A DNA stretch of 21,564 nt from an uncultured Campylobacter sp. (lineage in GTDB: Bacteria; Campylobacterota; Campylobacteria; Campylobacterales; Campylobacteraceae): NCBI RefSeq assembly GCF_938018035.1, contig NZ_CALIJF010000146.1, positions 1 through 21,564 of the forward strand, in the 5' to 3' direction. This document shows, in pieces, positions 7,549 to 15,297 of this stretch. The notes under the pieces were generated by a model. That model was given only the letters and a program-made list of their open reading frames with translations. It did no database searches and was not told the DNA's origin. The number at the start of each line of letters is the position of its first letter. The first letter of the stretch is position 1. Made by a program: the position numbers and the translations under genes.

Positions 7549-8645
7549 CAGATGTTTTCTTTTACGATTTTTACGACGCGCTCGATCGTCTCGTCACTCA
7601 TATCGGTGCCGCTAGGCAGGCAGATGCCGCGACTGAACATATCCTCGCTCGTGCCGTCAACTACGCTAAGTGCACCTGCGAAGATGCTTTGCAGATGCAT
7701 CGGTTTCCAAAGCGGACGAGATTCTATGTCGGCTTTGTTTAGCGCATCGATAACCTTTAGATGAGCGCCTTTTTTCTTAAATAATAGCGTTGTAAGCCAT
7801 CTGTTGCCCTTGCCGCCTTCTACTTCGGGCATAAACTCCACGTCGGTGCCTTTAAACAGATCCTCGTAAATTTTAAAAATTTCGCGTTTTCTCTTTACGC
7901 GCTGCGGCAAGACCTCCATCTGGCCTACGCCGATAGCGCCTAAGACGTTGCTTAAGCGGTAGTTGTAGCCGTAGTCCTTGTGCTCGTAGTGAAGCAGCGG
8001 CTCGCGCGCCTGAGTGCTTAAAAATCTAGCCTTAGCCACTAGCTCCTCATCGTTTGAGATCAGCATTCCTCCGCCTGAGGTAGTGATGATTTTATTGCCA
8101 TTAAAGCTTAGCGCGCCGCATTTTCCGATACCGCCTAATGCTTTACCCTTATAAAATCCGCCCAGCGCCTCTGCGGCATCCTCGATAACATCAATGCCTT
8201 CGTTCGCGCAAATTTCGCATATCTCATCCATCTTCGCAGCCTGTCCGTAAAGATGCGTAACGACGAGCACCTTTGGCTTTTTCGGCGATTTTTTGATCGC
8301 TTCTTTAAGCAGCTTCGGGCTTAAATTCCAACTCTCGTCGCTGTCTATCAGCACCGGCACGCAGCGCTCGTAAAATATTGGATTTAGCGACGCCATGAAG
8401 GTAAACGTGGAGCCAAGCACCACGTCGCCGTCCTTTACGCCGCTGCAGCGAAGCGCTAGATGAAGCGCCGCCGTGCCTGCGTTTAGCGCCAGCGCGCCGC
8501 GCGTGCCAGTGTAGGACTTCACTGCGTCCTCAAAGCGATTAACGTATTCGCCCAAAGGCGCGATATAGTTACTCTCAAATACCTTTTTTATATACTCAAG
8601 CTCATTGCCACCCATATTCGGCGGGCTTAAAAATACTCTTGCCAT
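7548..8645 (-). CDS. pglE: UDP-4-keto-6-deoxy-GlcNAc C4 aminotransferase
   Basis: PLP enzyme that transfers an amino group from glutamate to the PglF product, giving UDP-4-amino-4,6-dideoxy-GlcNAc. Seen: start motif FLSPPNMGGNELEYI, SNYIAPLGEYVNRFE, IEDAAEALGGFYKGK, the PLP Lys185 in FNGNKIITTSGGGM, and HYEHKDYGYNYRLSNVLGA, the last matching C. jejuni PglE almost exactly. Start chosen at ATG 8645-8643 (365 residues). A longer in-frame reading to a GTG at 8738 would add 31 residues, but they lack family similarity, and AAGGAAGGA lies just before this ATG. The gene overlaps pglF by one base and has a 116-base leader separating it from pglD. Confidence 0.95.
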   Translation of the reverse strand: MARVFLSPPNMGGNELEYIKKVFESNYIAPLGEYVNRFEDAVKSYTGTRGALALNAGTAALHLALRCSGVKDGDVVLGSTFTFMASLNPIFYERCVPVLIDSDESWNLSPKLLKEAIKKSPKKPKVLVVTHLYGQAAKMDEICEICANEGIDVIEDAAEALGGFYKGKALGGIGKCGALSFNGNKIITTSGGGMLISNDEELVAKARFLSTQAREPLLHYEHKDYGYNYRLSNVLGAIGVGQMEVLPQRVKRKREIFKIYEDLFKGTDVEFMPEVEGGKGNRWLTTLLFKKKGAHLKVIDALNKADIESRPLWKPMHLQSIFAGALSVVDGTSEDMFSRGICLPSGTDMSDETIERVVKIVKENI

Positions 8646-8761
8646 CTCTATCCTTCCTTGATCTTTAAATTTAACCTCGCGCGTCGCAAGGCTAAATTTA
8701 GCTTTCGGCATTAAATTTAAATGCTCGGATTTTATCACTTTTAATGCTATAAATTTTAAAT
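8646..8761 (-). other. pglD-pglE gap: AAATTT-rich leader
   Basis: This 116-base gap holds five AAATTT words about every 23 bases and the candidate -10 box at 8736-8729. It also carries an in-frame reading (KFSLAT) that resembles the short peptide upstream of pglA. No stable terminator or RNA gene was seen. Confidence 0.4.
8729..8736 (-). promoter_or_regulatory. candidate internal promoter before pglE (-10 box)
   Basis: GATAAAAT on the minus strand fits gnTAnaAT. The upstream bases are AT-rich (ATTTATAGCATTAAAAGT) without a clear TTTAAGT word. A start near 8722 would give a leader of about 77 bases. The same octamer lies upstream of pglA. Confidence 0.35.
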
Positions 8762-9361
8762 TTAGCTATTTTTTTTAATCACGCGAGCGGGCACGCCTAC
8801 GGCTACGCTATCGCTAGCTATGTCGCGCACGACCGCAGCGCCCGCGCCGATGATGCAGCGCTGCCCGATCTTTAGCCTCTGAATGACGCTAGCACCGATT
8901 CCAATGTGCGAAAACGCCCCCACCTTCACGCCGCCCGCAAGCGCCGCGTTAGGGCTAATGTGCGCAAACTCGCCGATCTCGCACTCATGCTCGATTACGA
9001 CGCCTGAATTGATTATCGCGCCGCGACCGATTTTAGCTCGCGCATTTATCACGGCGCCGGGCATTACGACCGCGCCCTCGCCGATGACGGCGCTTGGGCT
9101 AACGATGGCGCTTTGATGAATTAGCGTTGCTATCTCAAAACCGGCGCGCGATACCTTTTCTTGGATCTTTACGCGGATTTTATTATCTCCGATAGCGATT
9201 ATCACGGGATATTTCGGCAGATCCTCGCTAAATTTCAACCCCGCTGCGTCGTCTAAAAAAACGACCTCGCTAAATTTAGCTCCGCGCGCGGCTAACGCGA
9301 CGTCCGCTACCACTAGCCCGTGTCCGCTCGCGCCGTAAACGTAAATTTTAGTTGTGCCCAT
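8762..9361 (-). CDS. pglD: UDP-4-amino-sugar N-acetyltransferase
   Basis: Acetyl-CoA-dependent enzyme that acetylates the C4 amino group of the PglE product to finish UDP-diNAc-bacillosamine. Seen: N-terminal IYVYGASGHGLVVADVA (UDP-sugar-binding Rossmann part), catalytic base His125 in IEHECEIGEFAHIS and His134, then left-handed beta-helix hexapeptides up to VAVGVPARVIKK. The 199 residues and the position of His125 match C. jejuni PglD. The ATG overlaps the end of pglC by 14 bases, so the two are coupled. There is an A8 run near the C-terminus. Confidence 0.95.
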   Translation of the reverse strand: MGTTKIYVYGASGHGLVVADVALAARGAKFSEVVFLDDAAGLKFSEDLPKYPVIIAIGDNKIRVKIQEKVSRAGFEIATLIHQSAIVSPSAVIGEGAVVMPGAVINARAKIGRGAIINSGVVIEHECEIGEFAHISPNAALAGGVKVGAFSHIGIGASVIQRLKIGQRCIIGAGAAVVRDIASDSVAVGVPARVIKKNS

Positions 9362-9953
9362 TAAATTTCTCCGTCGTCGCCATGCCTTCTTTATTCACGC
9401 CCTCTTTTGCAAGCACTTTTTTAATCGTCAAAAGCGCGATCTTAAGATCGAGCGCGAAGCTTAAATTTTGCGCATAATACGTATCGAACTCAAATTTTTT
9501 CTCCCAGCTGATCGCGTTGCGACCGTTTACCTGCGCAAGCCCCGTGATGCCCGGGCGCACGCTGTGTCGCAGGCTCTGCTGCGGCGAATAAAGCGGCAAG
9601 TATTCGATCAGCAGCGGGCGCGGCCCGATGAAGCTCATATCGCCCTTTAGCACATTGAAAAGCTGCGGCAACTCATCCAGGCTTAGCGCGCGGATCTTTT
9701 TGCCGTAATCGTTCAGCCGCGCTTCGTCTGGCAGAAGCTCGCCGTCCGCGCCGCGCTCGTCGCTCATCGTTTTAAATTTGTAAATTTTAAAAATTTGCTC
9801 ATCAAGCCCAGGGCGAGATTGCGTAAAAATCGCGCTTTTGCTAATGTGCTTGCGGATCAAGAACCACGTAAGCGCCATCACGGGCGAAACCAAAATGATC
9901 AAAACCAAAGCCGCCGTAAAATCGAGCGCACGCTTTAAAAAACACCTATACAT
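9348..9953 (-). CDS. pglC: undecaprenyl phosphate diNAc-bacillosamine-1-phosphate transferase
   Basis: Monotopic phosphoglycosyl transferase that moves diNAc-bacillosamine-1-phosphate onto undecaprenyl phosphate, starting the lipid-linked N-glycan. Seen: re-entrant N-terminal helix with Ser23-Pro24, the catalytic Asp93-Glu94 pair in RALSLDELPQLFN, GDMSFIGPRPLLIEYL, RPGITGLAQVNGRNAISW, and the C-terminal TTEKFNG that also ends C. jejuni PglC. Length is 201 residues. ATG overlaps pglA by eight bases. Initiating transferases for capsule or LPS share the fold, but the pgl neighbours and C-terminus make PglC secure. Confidence 0.96.
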   Translation of the reverse strand: MYRCFLKRALDFTAALVLIILVSPVMALTWFLIRKHISKSAIFTQSRPGLDEQIFKIYKFKTMSDERGADGELLPDEARLNDYGKKIRALSLDELPQLFNVLKGDMSFIGPRPLLIEYLPLYSPQQSLRHSVRPGITGLAQVNGRNAISWEKKFEFDTYYAQNLSFALDLKIALLTIKKVLAKEGVNKEGMATTEKFNGHN

Positions 9954-11073
9954 CGATAAATTTCCTATAAACCTCTAAATATTTTTCCGTGACGATCTTT
10001 TCGTCGTAATTTGCAAGCACCATCTCGCGCCCGTTTCGCCCTAGCCTCTCGCAAAGCGCAGCATCGTCCAATAGAATTTCGATCTTTCGCGCAAGACCCT
10101 CTGCGTCGCGAGTGTGGCAGATTAGACCGTTGACGCCATCCTGCACCGCTTCGACGCAGCCGCTGCAATCGCTTACCACGCAGGCTCGCGCCATGCTCAT
10201 CGCCTCTAAAACCGTGCGCGGAAAGCCCTCCTTGTAGCTAGGAAGTGCCAGTAGGTAACTAGCCTTCAAAAGCTCTGGCACATCATTTCTGGCACCCAGA
10301 TAATGCACCGCACCGCTTCGCAAAAACGCAGGATCAGCGGTGCTTTTATTACCCGCAAAACCCTCGCCCACAAAGACAAATTTCGTATCCGATCGATCTT
10401 TTAAAATTTCTGCTGCTTCGTAGAATTCTCTCACGCCCTTATGCCACATCGCGCGAGCTATCATCAGCACGATTTTTTTGCCGTGTAAATCCTCGCCCAG
10501 ATCCGCCGCACTAACGATTTTGGGGTTGAATCTTTCAGCATCTACGCCTACACTTTTAATCCTTATGACCTTTTGCTTCGCAATAAGCCCGCGAGATAGC
10601 ATATAATCGGGATCGGCATCGTTTACAAATACGCAAGCATCCGCCTGCGAAAATGAAAATTTATAAAGCTTCTCCAAAACCGCTCGCACAAGCCTTGTTT
10701 TAATATCATCGTCGATATAAAAGCTGCCCAGCCCCTCGACTAAGTTTATCACATATTTTATACCCGCCTCTCGAGCCGCCAGCGTACCAAACACGTTTGA
10801 TTTGTGCGCAGCTGTTTGCAGCAGGTCCAAATTTAGCCTCTTTAGCTCACGCGCAAGGGCTTTGGTGTTGCTAAATACGGTAAGCGGATTTAAGCTCGCT
10901 CGATCAAGATCGTAAGTTACGGCATTAAAATCGCGTGCCAAATCCTGCGTATAAGCGCCACGAGGAGCAATTGCGAAAACCTCGTGCCCGCGCTCTTTTA
11001 AAGCCTGCATTATCGGGCGACGAAAGAAATGCAAGCTCATATCGGCATGGCTTAAAAACCCTATGCGAGCCAT
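9946..11073 (-). CDS. pglA: N-glycan GT4 glycosyltransferase PglA (adds the second sugar)
   Basis: GT4 enzyme at the cytoplasmic membrane face that in C. jejuni adds alpha-1,3-GalNAc to undecaprenyl-PP-diNAcBac. Seen: N-terminal RIGFLSHA, AAHKSNVFGTLAA near 88-100, LVEGLGSFYIDD near 111-122, IARAMWHKGVREFYEA near 205-220, and the E-x7-E pair Glu282/Glu290 in KEGFPRTVLEAM. All align with C. jejuni PglA. Length is 375 residues. ATG at 11073-11071 has AAGGA eight bases upstream. The gene overlaps pglC and lies 73 bases after pglB, with a possible promoter and a small upstream ORF in that gap. The sugar specificity is inferred from C. jejuni. Confidence 0.94.
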   Translation of the reverse strand: MARIGFLSHADMSLHFFRRPIMQALKERGHEVFAIAPRGAYTQDLARDFNAVTYDLDRASLNPLTVFSNTKALARELKRLNLDLLQTAAHKSNVFGTLAAREAGIKYVINLVEGLGSFYIDDDIKTRLVRAVLEKLYKFSFSQADACVFVNDADPDYMLSRGLIAKQKVIRIKSVGVDAERFNPKIVSAADLGEDLHGKKIVLMIARAMWHKGVREFYEAAEILKDRSDTKFVFVGEGFAGNKSTADPAFLRSGAVHYLGARNDVPELLKASYLLALPSYKEGFPRTVLEAMSMARACVVSDCSGCVEAVQDGVNGLICHTRDAEGLARKIEILLDDAALCERLGRNGREMVLANYDEKIVTEKYLEVYRKFIDV

Positions 11074-11114
11074 CTGTTGCGTTCCTTGCTTGGCGTTGCG
11101 AGATTAAATTTCAT
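11061..11114 (-). CDS. possible 17-residue leader ORF overlapping the pglA start
   Basis: ATG at 11114-11112 follows AAGGAG by an ideal six bases, a stronger ribosome site than that of pglA. The reading frame gives MKFNLATPSKERNRWLA and stops at 11061, ten bases inside pglA in another frame. It could couple or control pglA translation, or be a chance reading over a repeat-like sequence. A similar peptide piece (KFSLAT) can be read upstream of pglE. Confidence 0.25.
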   Translation of the reverse strand: MKFNLATPSKERNRWLA

Positions 11115-11139
11115 AAATTTCTCCTTGGCTTGCGGCAAA

Positions 11140-11147
11140 ATTTTATC
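11140..11147 (-). promoter_or_regulatory. candidate internal promoter before pglA (-10 box)
   Basis: GATAAAAT on the minus strand overlaps the pglB stop codon and fits gnTAnaAT, with TTTATAAATTAAAG upstream. A start near 11133 would place the small leader ORF 19 bases and pglA about 60 bases downstream. The evidence is motif-only. Confidence 0.33.
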
Positions 11148-13927
11148 TAGCGCTTTAATTTATAAACTTTCACAGCAGGGCTTAAGATCACAGGCTCGAA
11201 TAGCTCGGGTCTATATCTTTCAAATACAAAAAGCTGAATGTAGCTTGAGTTTAGCATCGTCTTATCTAGCAGCAAAAATCGCCCGTAATCGCGCATGAAA
11301 ATCACGTAAAATTGCGCGCTGCTGTCCATATTAAACTCCTTGACCGCAAGCTTGCCGTTCGCGTCGTAGCTCGTTTCGTAAAAGGTATTGATCGCAAATT
11401 TTCTGCCGCTATACTCTAAATTTAAAAGGCTCGGCGAGATCGAAAAGCCGTTGTCCATATGCACGCCGCTTTGATCCTGAACGAACCTATCGCTCGTTAT
11501 GAAAAACAGCTCGCCCAGCTGCTTGCCGTCGGTGATGTCGATGTTTGAAAACTGCGTGACGACGGGAAAGATATTCATCATACGATCGGGCAAGATGTAA
11601 TAGATGTCGCGCGTAGGCTTCGGCGGCTTAAAATCAGCCAGTCCCAAGCTTAAGATAAAGCCATTTACATCGGTCGCGTTATAGTCTTTTAAAATTTGCT
11701 TTAGCTTGTTTGGAATTTTTTCGCTATATCCGCGCTCGGTGTATTCGACATCCAGGCGCGCCATATTTGCAGAGCTCATCTGATCTCTAAAAAGCGCAAA
11801 GCTAACGGGGAAATTATCGTTGCCGAGGTGTTTGCCGCCGTCGATGAGGGTCTTTACATCGCTGTAATAGCGTATGCCATATCCGTAGTCCCACCACGAA
11901 AGGGCGTAATCCTCGCGCTGCGCCTTATCTTTGAGCTCGTCAAGCACCCGCACCTCGCTTTGATAAAAGACCGTATCGACCTTGTACGAGACGATGTGCT
12001 GCCACGCGGGATAGATCGCAAGCGCCGTCAAAATCAGCAGTATCGCGCGTCCCGCGATCTTTGGCAGATCCAAGCGCTTTACGCAAAAATACAAAATATA
12101 TCCGAAACTTAACCCCATCACGCCCACGGCATAGATCGTAAATCTAAGGCCTGCCTTGTTCGCCGCAAAGCCCAAAAGCAGAAGCGGGATCGAGAGCAAA
12201 AATTCCTTATGCCTAAAGCAAAGCACCAAATATCCGATCGCCGCGATCACGAAAACCGCGACGTGCGAGCTGATGCGCTCCATAAAGATATTAGTTGGCA
12301 CGATGCCCGATTCTTGGATTGTTTGATTGACGTTGAAAAAATGAAATGCCGTATCGGCGTTGTCCGCAAAGGAACGGAAGATATAAAATTTCGCCTGAAA
12401 GATTATCGGACTAAGACCTCCGTTTGCGATGAAAAACGCTACGGCAAGCGCGCCGATAATCGCTAAAATTTTAAAATTTAATAGCTTTCCTCTAAACGCA
12501 AAGAGCCAAAATAGCGCAAGCGAGATTAAAATTTTAGCTACCAAAGGCGTGGAGCAAAGCGCGATCAAAAAGATAATCATCGCTTCGTAATTTACCGCAC
12601 TTTTTCGCTTAAAAATCAGCGTGTAGGCGAAAAATACGGCGAGCATCATGGAATTTAGCGAGAAGCTTGAGGGATACCACCACATATAAAATATCACAAA
12701 CGCGCCCAGCCAAAACAGCGTGCTGCGCGAGCCGCGCGTGCAGATACGGATGAGCGCCCACAAAATACACATCGCAAGCACGATATTTAGCATATCGGTG
12801 TCGTAATACCCCGCCATAGTGCGGTTGTAGTAGCTATTCGCCACGCTCGCGACAAGCGCGCCGATGAAGCCCGCGCGCATGCAGCGAAACTCGCTTGAAA
12901 TTAATAAAATCGGCACTACGATGAGCGAGCTAAACAAAGCCGGCAGATAAACGAATATCGTCTCGATTTTAAAGGGCAAAATTTCAGCCAAAAACGCCGT
13001 CACGATCGAAAGCGGTGCACTAAAGTAGCTAAGATCGTTGGGCTGATGAAAGCCGGCGAGGCGATCGCGCGCGCCCTCTGCAAAGGCGTAGCCGTCGTTG
13101 GTGTTTATCATCAGCTCGCCGTCCCAAAAAAAGTAGTTCACAAAACCGCTCGCCCAATGCACCCACCACATGCGAAACGCCACGCTAAAGGCAAATGCGA
13201 ACAAAATCATCAGCAAAATATGCCTGGAGAACTCATAATTTTTTATAAAGCCAAAAATTCTGCGCCTGGCAGGGAGTGCGCCAGCTGACTGATTTTTGGA
13301 ATTTTGGGAATTTTCTGCTGTAAAGCTTTTAGAATTATCAGAATTTATGCCGTTTGTAGAATTTAAAGCACTTGCGGAATTCGCATTTTTAAATTTAGCC
13401 AAATTAGCGGCTTTTGCGGAATTTTTATTTGTAGAGTTCGCAACGCCAGCGGAATTTTTATTTGTAGAATTTTTGCTCGTGGAATTCGCAGTGCCTTTCA
13501 AATTTGAGTTTGCAGAATTTGCGCCTGCGGAATTTTCAGAATTTACCGAGGTAGAATTTCGTCCGCTTGATTTTTTAGCCTTTTTGGATTTTTTTTGTGC
13601 TCGCATTTTTGCAGAAACAGCGCGCGTTTGATCGTCGCTTAAATTTTTAACGCCGGCGTGCGCGGAATTTTTGCTCGCAGAATTTTTTGCATCAAGCGCG
13701 GAATTTTTATCGCTCTGAGGCGCGGTATCCTCGCTACCCTCAATTGCGGCATTTTCGCCGCTAAAATTCTCTCCGCCGCTTGCGGAATACTCTGCGTCAA
13801 AATTTCCCTCACTAGCGAAATTTTCGCTTAAGGCAGCTTTGTCGGCACCCATTGATTGCGCGCCTTTTTGATCGTCCGATCCTTCGTCGATCTCTCTAAC
13901 GCTAAAAGCCTTTTTTTCTTCACCCAC
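11147..13927 (-). CDS. pglB: oligosaccharyltransferase PglB with a 220-residue N-terminal extension
   Basis: Transfers the flipped lipid-linked glycan to Asn in D/E-x-N-x-S/T sequons in the periplasm. The core begins near residue 222 and matches C. jejuni PglB. Seen: multiple membrane helices from about 236, the metal/sequon Asp278 in NDGYAFAEGARD, DTD at 376-378, Glu539 in NVNQTIQES, WWDYG at 678-682, and DKTMLNSSYIQ near 888. All catalytic features are kept. Length is 926 residues against 713 in C. jejuni. The excess is an Asn/Ser/Lys/Ala-rich, low-complexity N-terminus that should be cytoplasmic. Start is GTG at 13927, two bases after pglJ, with AAGGA eight bases upstream. In-frame Met26 or Met108 would shorten it, but no start exists between Met108 and the first helix, so at least 110 extra residues seem translated. 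Confidence 0.95.
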   Translation of the reverse strand: MGEEKKAFSVREIDEGSDDQKGAQSMGADKAALSENFASEGNFDAEYSASGGENFSGENAAIEGSEDTAPQSDKNSALDAKNSASKNSAHAGVKNLSDDQTRAVSAKMRAQKKSKKAKKSSGRNSTSVNSENSAGANSANSNLKGTANSTSKNSTNKNSAGVANSTNKNSAKAANLAKFKNANSASALNSTNGINSDNSKSFTAENSQNSKNQSAGALPARRRIFGFIKNYEFSRHILLMILFAFAFSVAFRMWWVHWASGFVNYFFWDGELMINTNDGYAFAEGARDRLAGFHQPNDLSYFSAPLSIVTAFLAEILPFKIETIFVYLPALFSSLIVVPILLISSEFRCMRAGFIGALVASVANSYYNRTMAGYYDTDMLNIVLAMCILWALIRICTRGSRSTLFWLGAFVIFYMWWYPSSFSLNSMMLAVFFAYTLIFKRKSAVNYEAMIIFLIALCSTPLVAKILISLALFWLFAFRGKLLNFKILAIIGALAVAFFIANGGLSPIIFQAKFYIFRSFADNADTAFHFFNVNQTIQESGIVPTNIFMERISSHVAVFVIAAIGYLVLCFRHKEFLLSIPLLLLGFAANKAGLRFTIYAVGVMGLSFGYILYFCVKRLDLPKIAGRAILLILTALAIYPAWQHIVSYKVDTVFYQSEVRVLDELKDKAQREDYALSWWDYGYGIRYYSDVKTLIDGGKHLGNDNFPVSFALFRDQMSSANMARLDVEYTERGYSEKIPNKLKQILKDYNATDVNGFILSLGLADFKPPKPTRDIYYILPDRMMNIFPVVTQFSNIDITDGKQLGELFFITSDRFVQDQSGVHMDNGFSISPSLLNLEYSGRKFAINTFYETSYDANGKLAVKEFNMDSSAQFYVIFMRDYGRFLLLDKTMLNSSYIQLFVFERYRPELFEPVILSPAVKVYKLKR
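13268..13927 (-). repeat. RAATTY-dense low-complexity array encoding the PglB N-terminal extension
   Basis: I counted about 22 RAATTY hexamers (mostly GAATTT and GAATTC on the plus strand) in 660 bases, nearly all in the phase that encodes Asn-Ser. The common unit is GCGGAATTTTT on the plus strand, read as Lys-Asn-Ser-Ala. One unit is an exact 20-bp direct repeat, at 13416-13435 and 13449-13468. A basic stretch (KKSKKAKKSS, residues 112-121) interrupts the array and has no RAATTY. No normal PglB has this region. Confidence 0.75.
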
Positions 13928-13929
13928 GC

Positions 13930-15048
13930 CTATTTTCCTTCGTCGATTTGTTCTATTTTTGCGATCAGCTCGCTTGCTATCCGTTTTTTATCGAAAAACG
14001 AGGCTCTAATTTTAGCCTTTTTCTCATAAAATTTTACATAATTTTCATCATCCAGCGCTTTTTGCATCGCCGCTTGAGTGCTTTCTAGATCGTTCACGCC
14101 CACTAGCACGCCCCATTCGCTCTGCCCCATAAGCTCGCGCGCGCCACTTTGATGATCGCTTGAAATCACGAGCTTGCCGCACGCAAGAGCTTCGATGAGG
14201 GCGTTTGAAAACCCCTCAAAAAGGCTTACGAAGACAAACGCGTAGCATCTGGCCATATATTTATACGGATTTGCGTCAAAGCCCAAAAGCTTCACGCGAC
14301 CGCTCAAGCCCAGCTCCTCTATCAGGGCCTCAAGCTCGGCTCGCAGCACGCCGTCGCCTAAGATCAGCAGGTCTTTGTCGTTATTTTTTAAATTCGCATA
14401 CGCGCGAATTAAAAGCGCGTGATTTTTGCCCGCATCGAGCCTGCCGACGCTTAGGAAAAACGGCCGCTCCTGCGTGACCTGCTCCTCTGCTTTGCGGCCG
14501 ATCTCATCCAGATCGATCGCGTTATACAGCACGCTCATCTTGCGCTCGTCAATCCCGAAATTATCCGCTAGATCGCGCAAATTTCCAAGCGAGTTCGGAA
14601 AGATAAAATCGGCCTTCGGATAGAGCTTACGCAGCAGAAGCTTTGAAATTTTAGATTTGAAGTTCGGCTCTTTATACAGCACCGACGGCGTCGAGCATTC
14701 GTTAAAAATCATCGCTCCGCGCAGCCCGTAAACTCGCGCCAGCGCCGCCACGTAACAAGGGCGGTTCATCCAAACAAAGTGGATGTCGATACCTAGGCGC
14801 TCGCATAGTTTTTTGTATCTAAGCGCCAAAAACGGAAGCTTTGCGAGCTTCAGCAGCCCGTTTTCAAAAGGGGCTGATTTTTCGATGAAATGGATCTGCA
14901 CGCCGCTTGGAATTTCATAAAAAATCCTCTCGTTCATCAGCACCAGATGCACTTCGTAGCGTGCCGTAAGCTCGCCTAAGAGGTTGCTTACGACGCGCTC
15001 TGCGCCGCCGCCGCCCATCGAATAGATAAAAACGCTTAATTTCTTCAT
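13930..15048 (-). CDS. pglJ: N-glycan GT4 glycosyltransferase PglJ
   Basis: GT4 enzyme that in C. jejuni adds the third sugar (GalNAc) to the lipid-linked glycan on the cytoplasmic side. Seen: GGGGAERVVSNLLGEL near 12-27, LALRYKKLCERLGID, FNECSTPSVLY near 115, LYNAIDL near 174, SVGRLDAGKNHALLIRAYA near 200, LLGFDANPYKYMARC near 254, and the E-x7-E pair Glu278/Glu286 in FEGFSNALIEAL. Each aligns with C. jejuni PglJ, and its place directly before pglB is the same. Length is 372 residues with no insertion. ATG at 15048 has AAAGG/AAAGGG upstream. The acceptor and sugar are inferred from the jejuni enzyme. Confidence 0.92.
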   Translation of the reverse strand: MKKLSVFIYSMGGGGAERVVSNLLGELTARYEVHLVLMNERIFYEIPSGVQIHFIEKSAPFENGLLKLAKLPFLALRYKKLCERLGIDIHFVWMNRPCYVAALARVYGLRGAMIFNECSTPSVLYKEPNFKSKISKLLLRKLYPKADFIFPNSLGNLRDLADNFGIDERKMSVLYNAIDLDEIGRKAEEQVTQERPFFLSVGRLDAGKNHALLIRAYANLKNNDKDLLILGDGVLRAELEALIEELGLSGRVKLLGFDANPYKYMARCYAFVFVSLFEGFSNALIEALACGKLVISSDHQSGARELMGQSEWGVLVGVNDLESTQAAMQKALDDENYVKFYEKKAKIRASFFDKKRIASELIAKIEQIDEGK

Positions 15049-15297
15049 CCCTTTACCTTTTAAATATCGCTGCCGCGCCCTAAATTTAAGCTTTAGTTCC
15101 GCTTTTTATGCGAGCATACGCCGCGCATTCCGTTTAAATTTAGCGCGTTTTGTGCTGCCCCAAGCGGCTAAATTTCATCGCGCGATGCGGCTTTGTAAAT
15201 TTAAACGCGCCGTTTTGCTCGGGCGCAAGAGCCTATCTTAGCAAACCGAAGTTTAAATTTAATCCCTGCGCGCCGCTAGGGCATCGATAAGCGGCTG
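15049..15297. other. 249-base gene-free gap inside the glycosylation cluster
   Basis: No open frame with a ribosome site, tRNA or clear terminator is visible. The gap holds five AAATTT words about 45 bases apart (the first at 15082), a 12-bp inverted repeat, a CATCGCGCGATG palindrome at 15176-15187, and a weak 6-bp hairpin GCCGCT/AGCGGC (15272-15277 with 15290-15295) just after the upstream gene's stop. It is the largest gap in an otherwise overlapping gene run, so it may separate a variable glycan-extension module from the conserved pgl core. Confidence 0.5.
15131..15207. repeat. 12-bp inverted repeat around a 12-bp palindrome
   Basis: CGTTTAAATTTA at 15131-15142 is the exact reverse complement of TAAATTTAAACG at 15196-15207. 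The 53-base spacer contains the perfect palindrome CATCGCGCGATG at 15176-15187. It may be a folded RNA element, a protein-binding site or a remnant of recombination. Confidence 0.45.

Noticed and set aside
8646..8738. 31-codon in-frame upstream extension of pglE from a GTG
   Set aside because: The conserved PglE N-terminus begins at the ATG at 8645 with a strong AAGGAAGGA site; the extension has no family similarity.
13296..13631. Long plus-strand frame opposite the pglB array, repeating Glu-Phe
   Set aside because: It is the antisense reading of the GAATTT array, has no ribosome site or family similarity, and pglB on the other strand is certain.
13268..13927. Self-glycosylation of PglB through the many Asn-Ser-Thr triplets of the extension
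   Set aside because: The extension should face the cytoplasm, while PglB acts in the periplasm, and I found no clear D/E-x-N-x-S/T sequon among the triplets.
13268..13927. CRISPR array
   Set aside because: Spacings are irregular, the repeat unit is about 10-20 bases and the region is coding; no cas gene is in the window.
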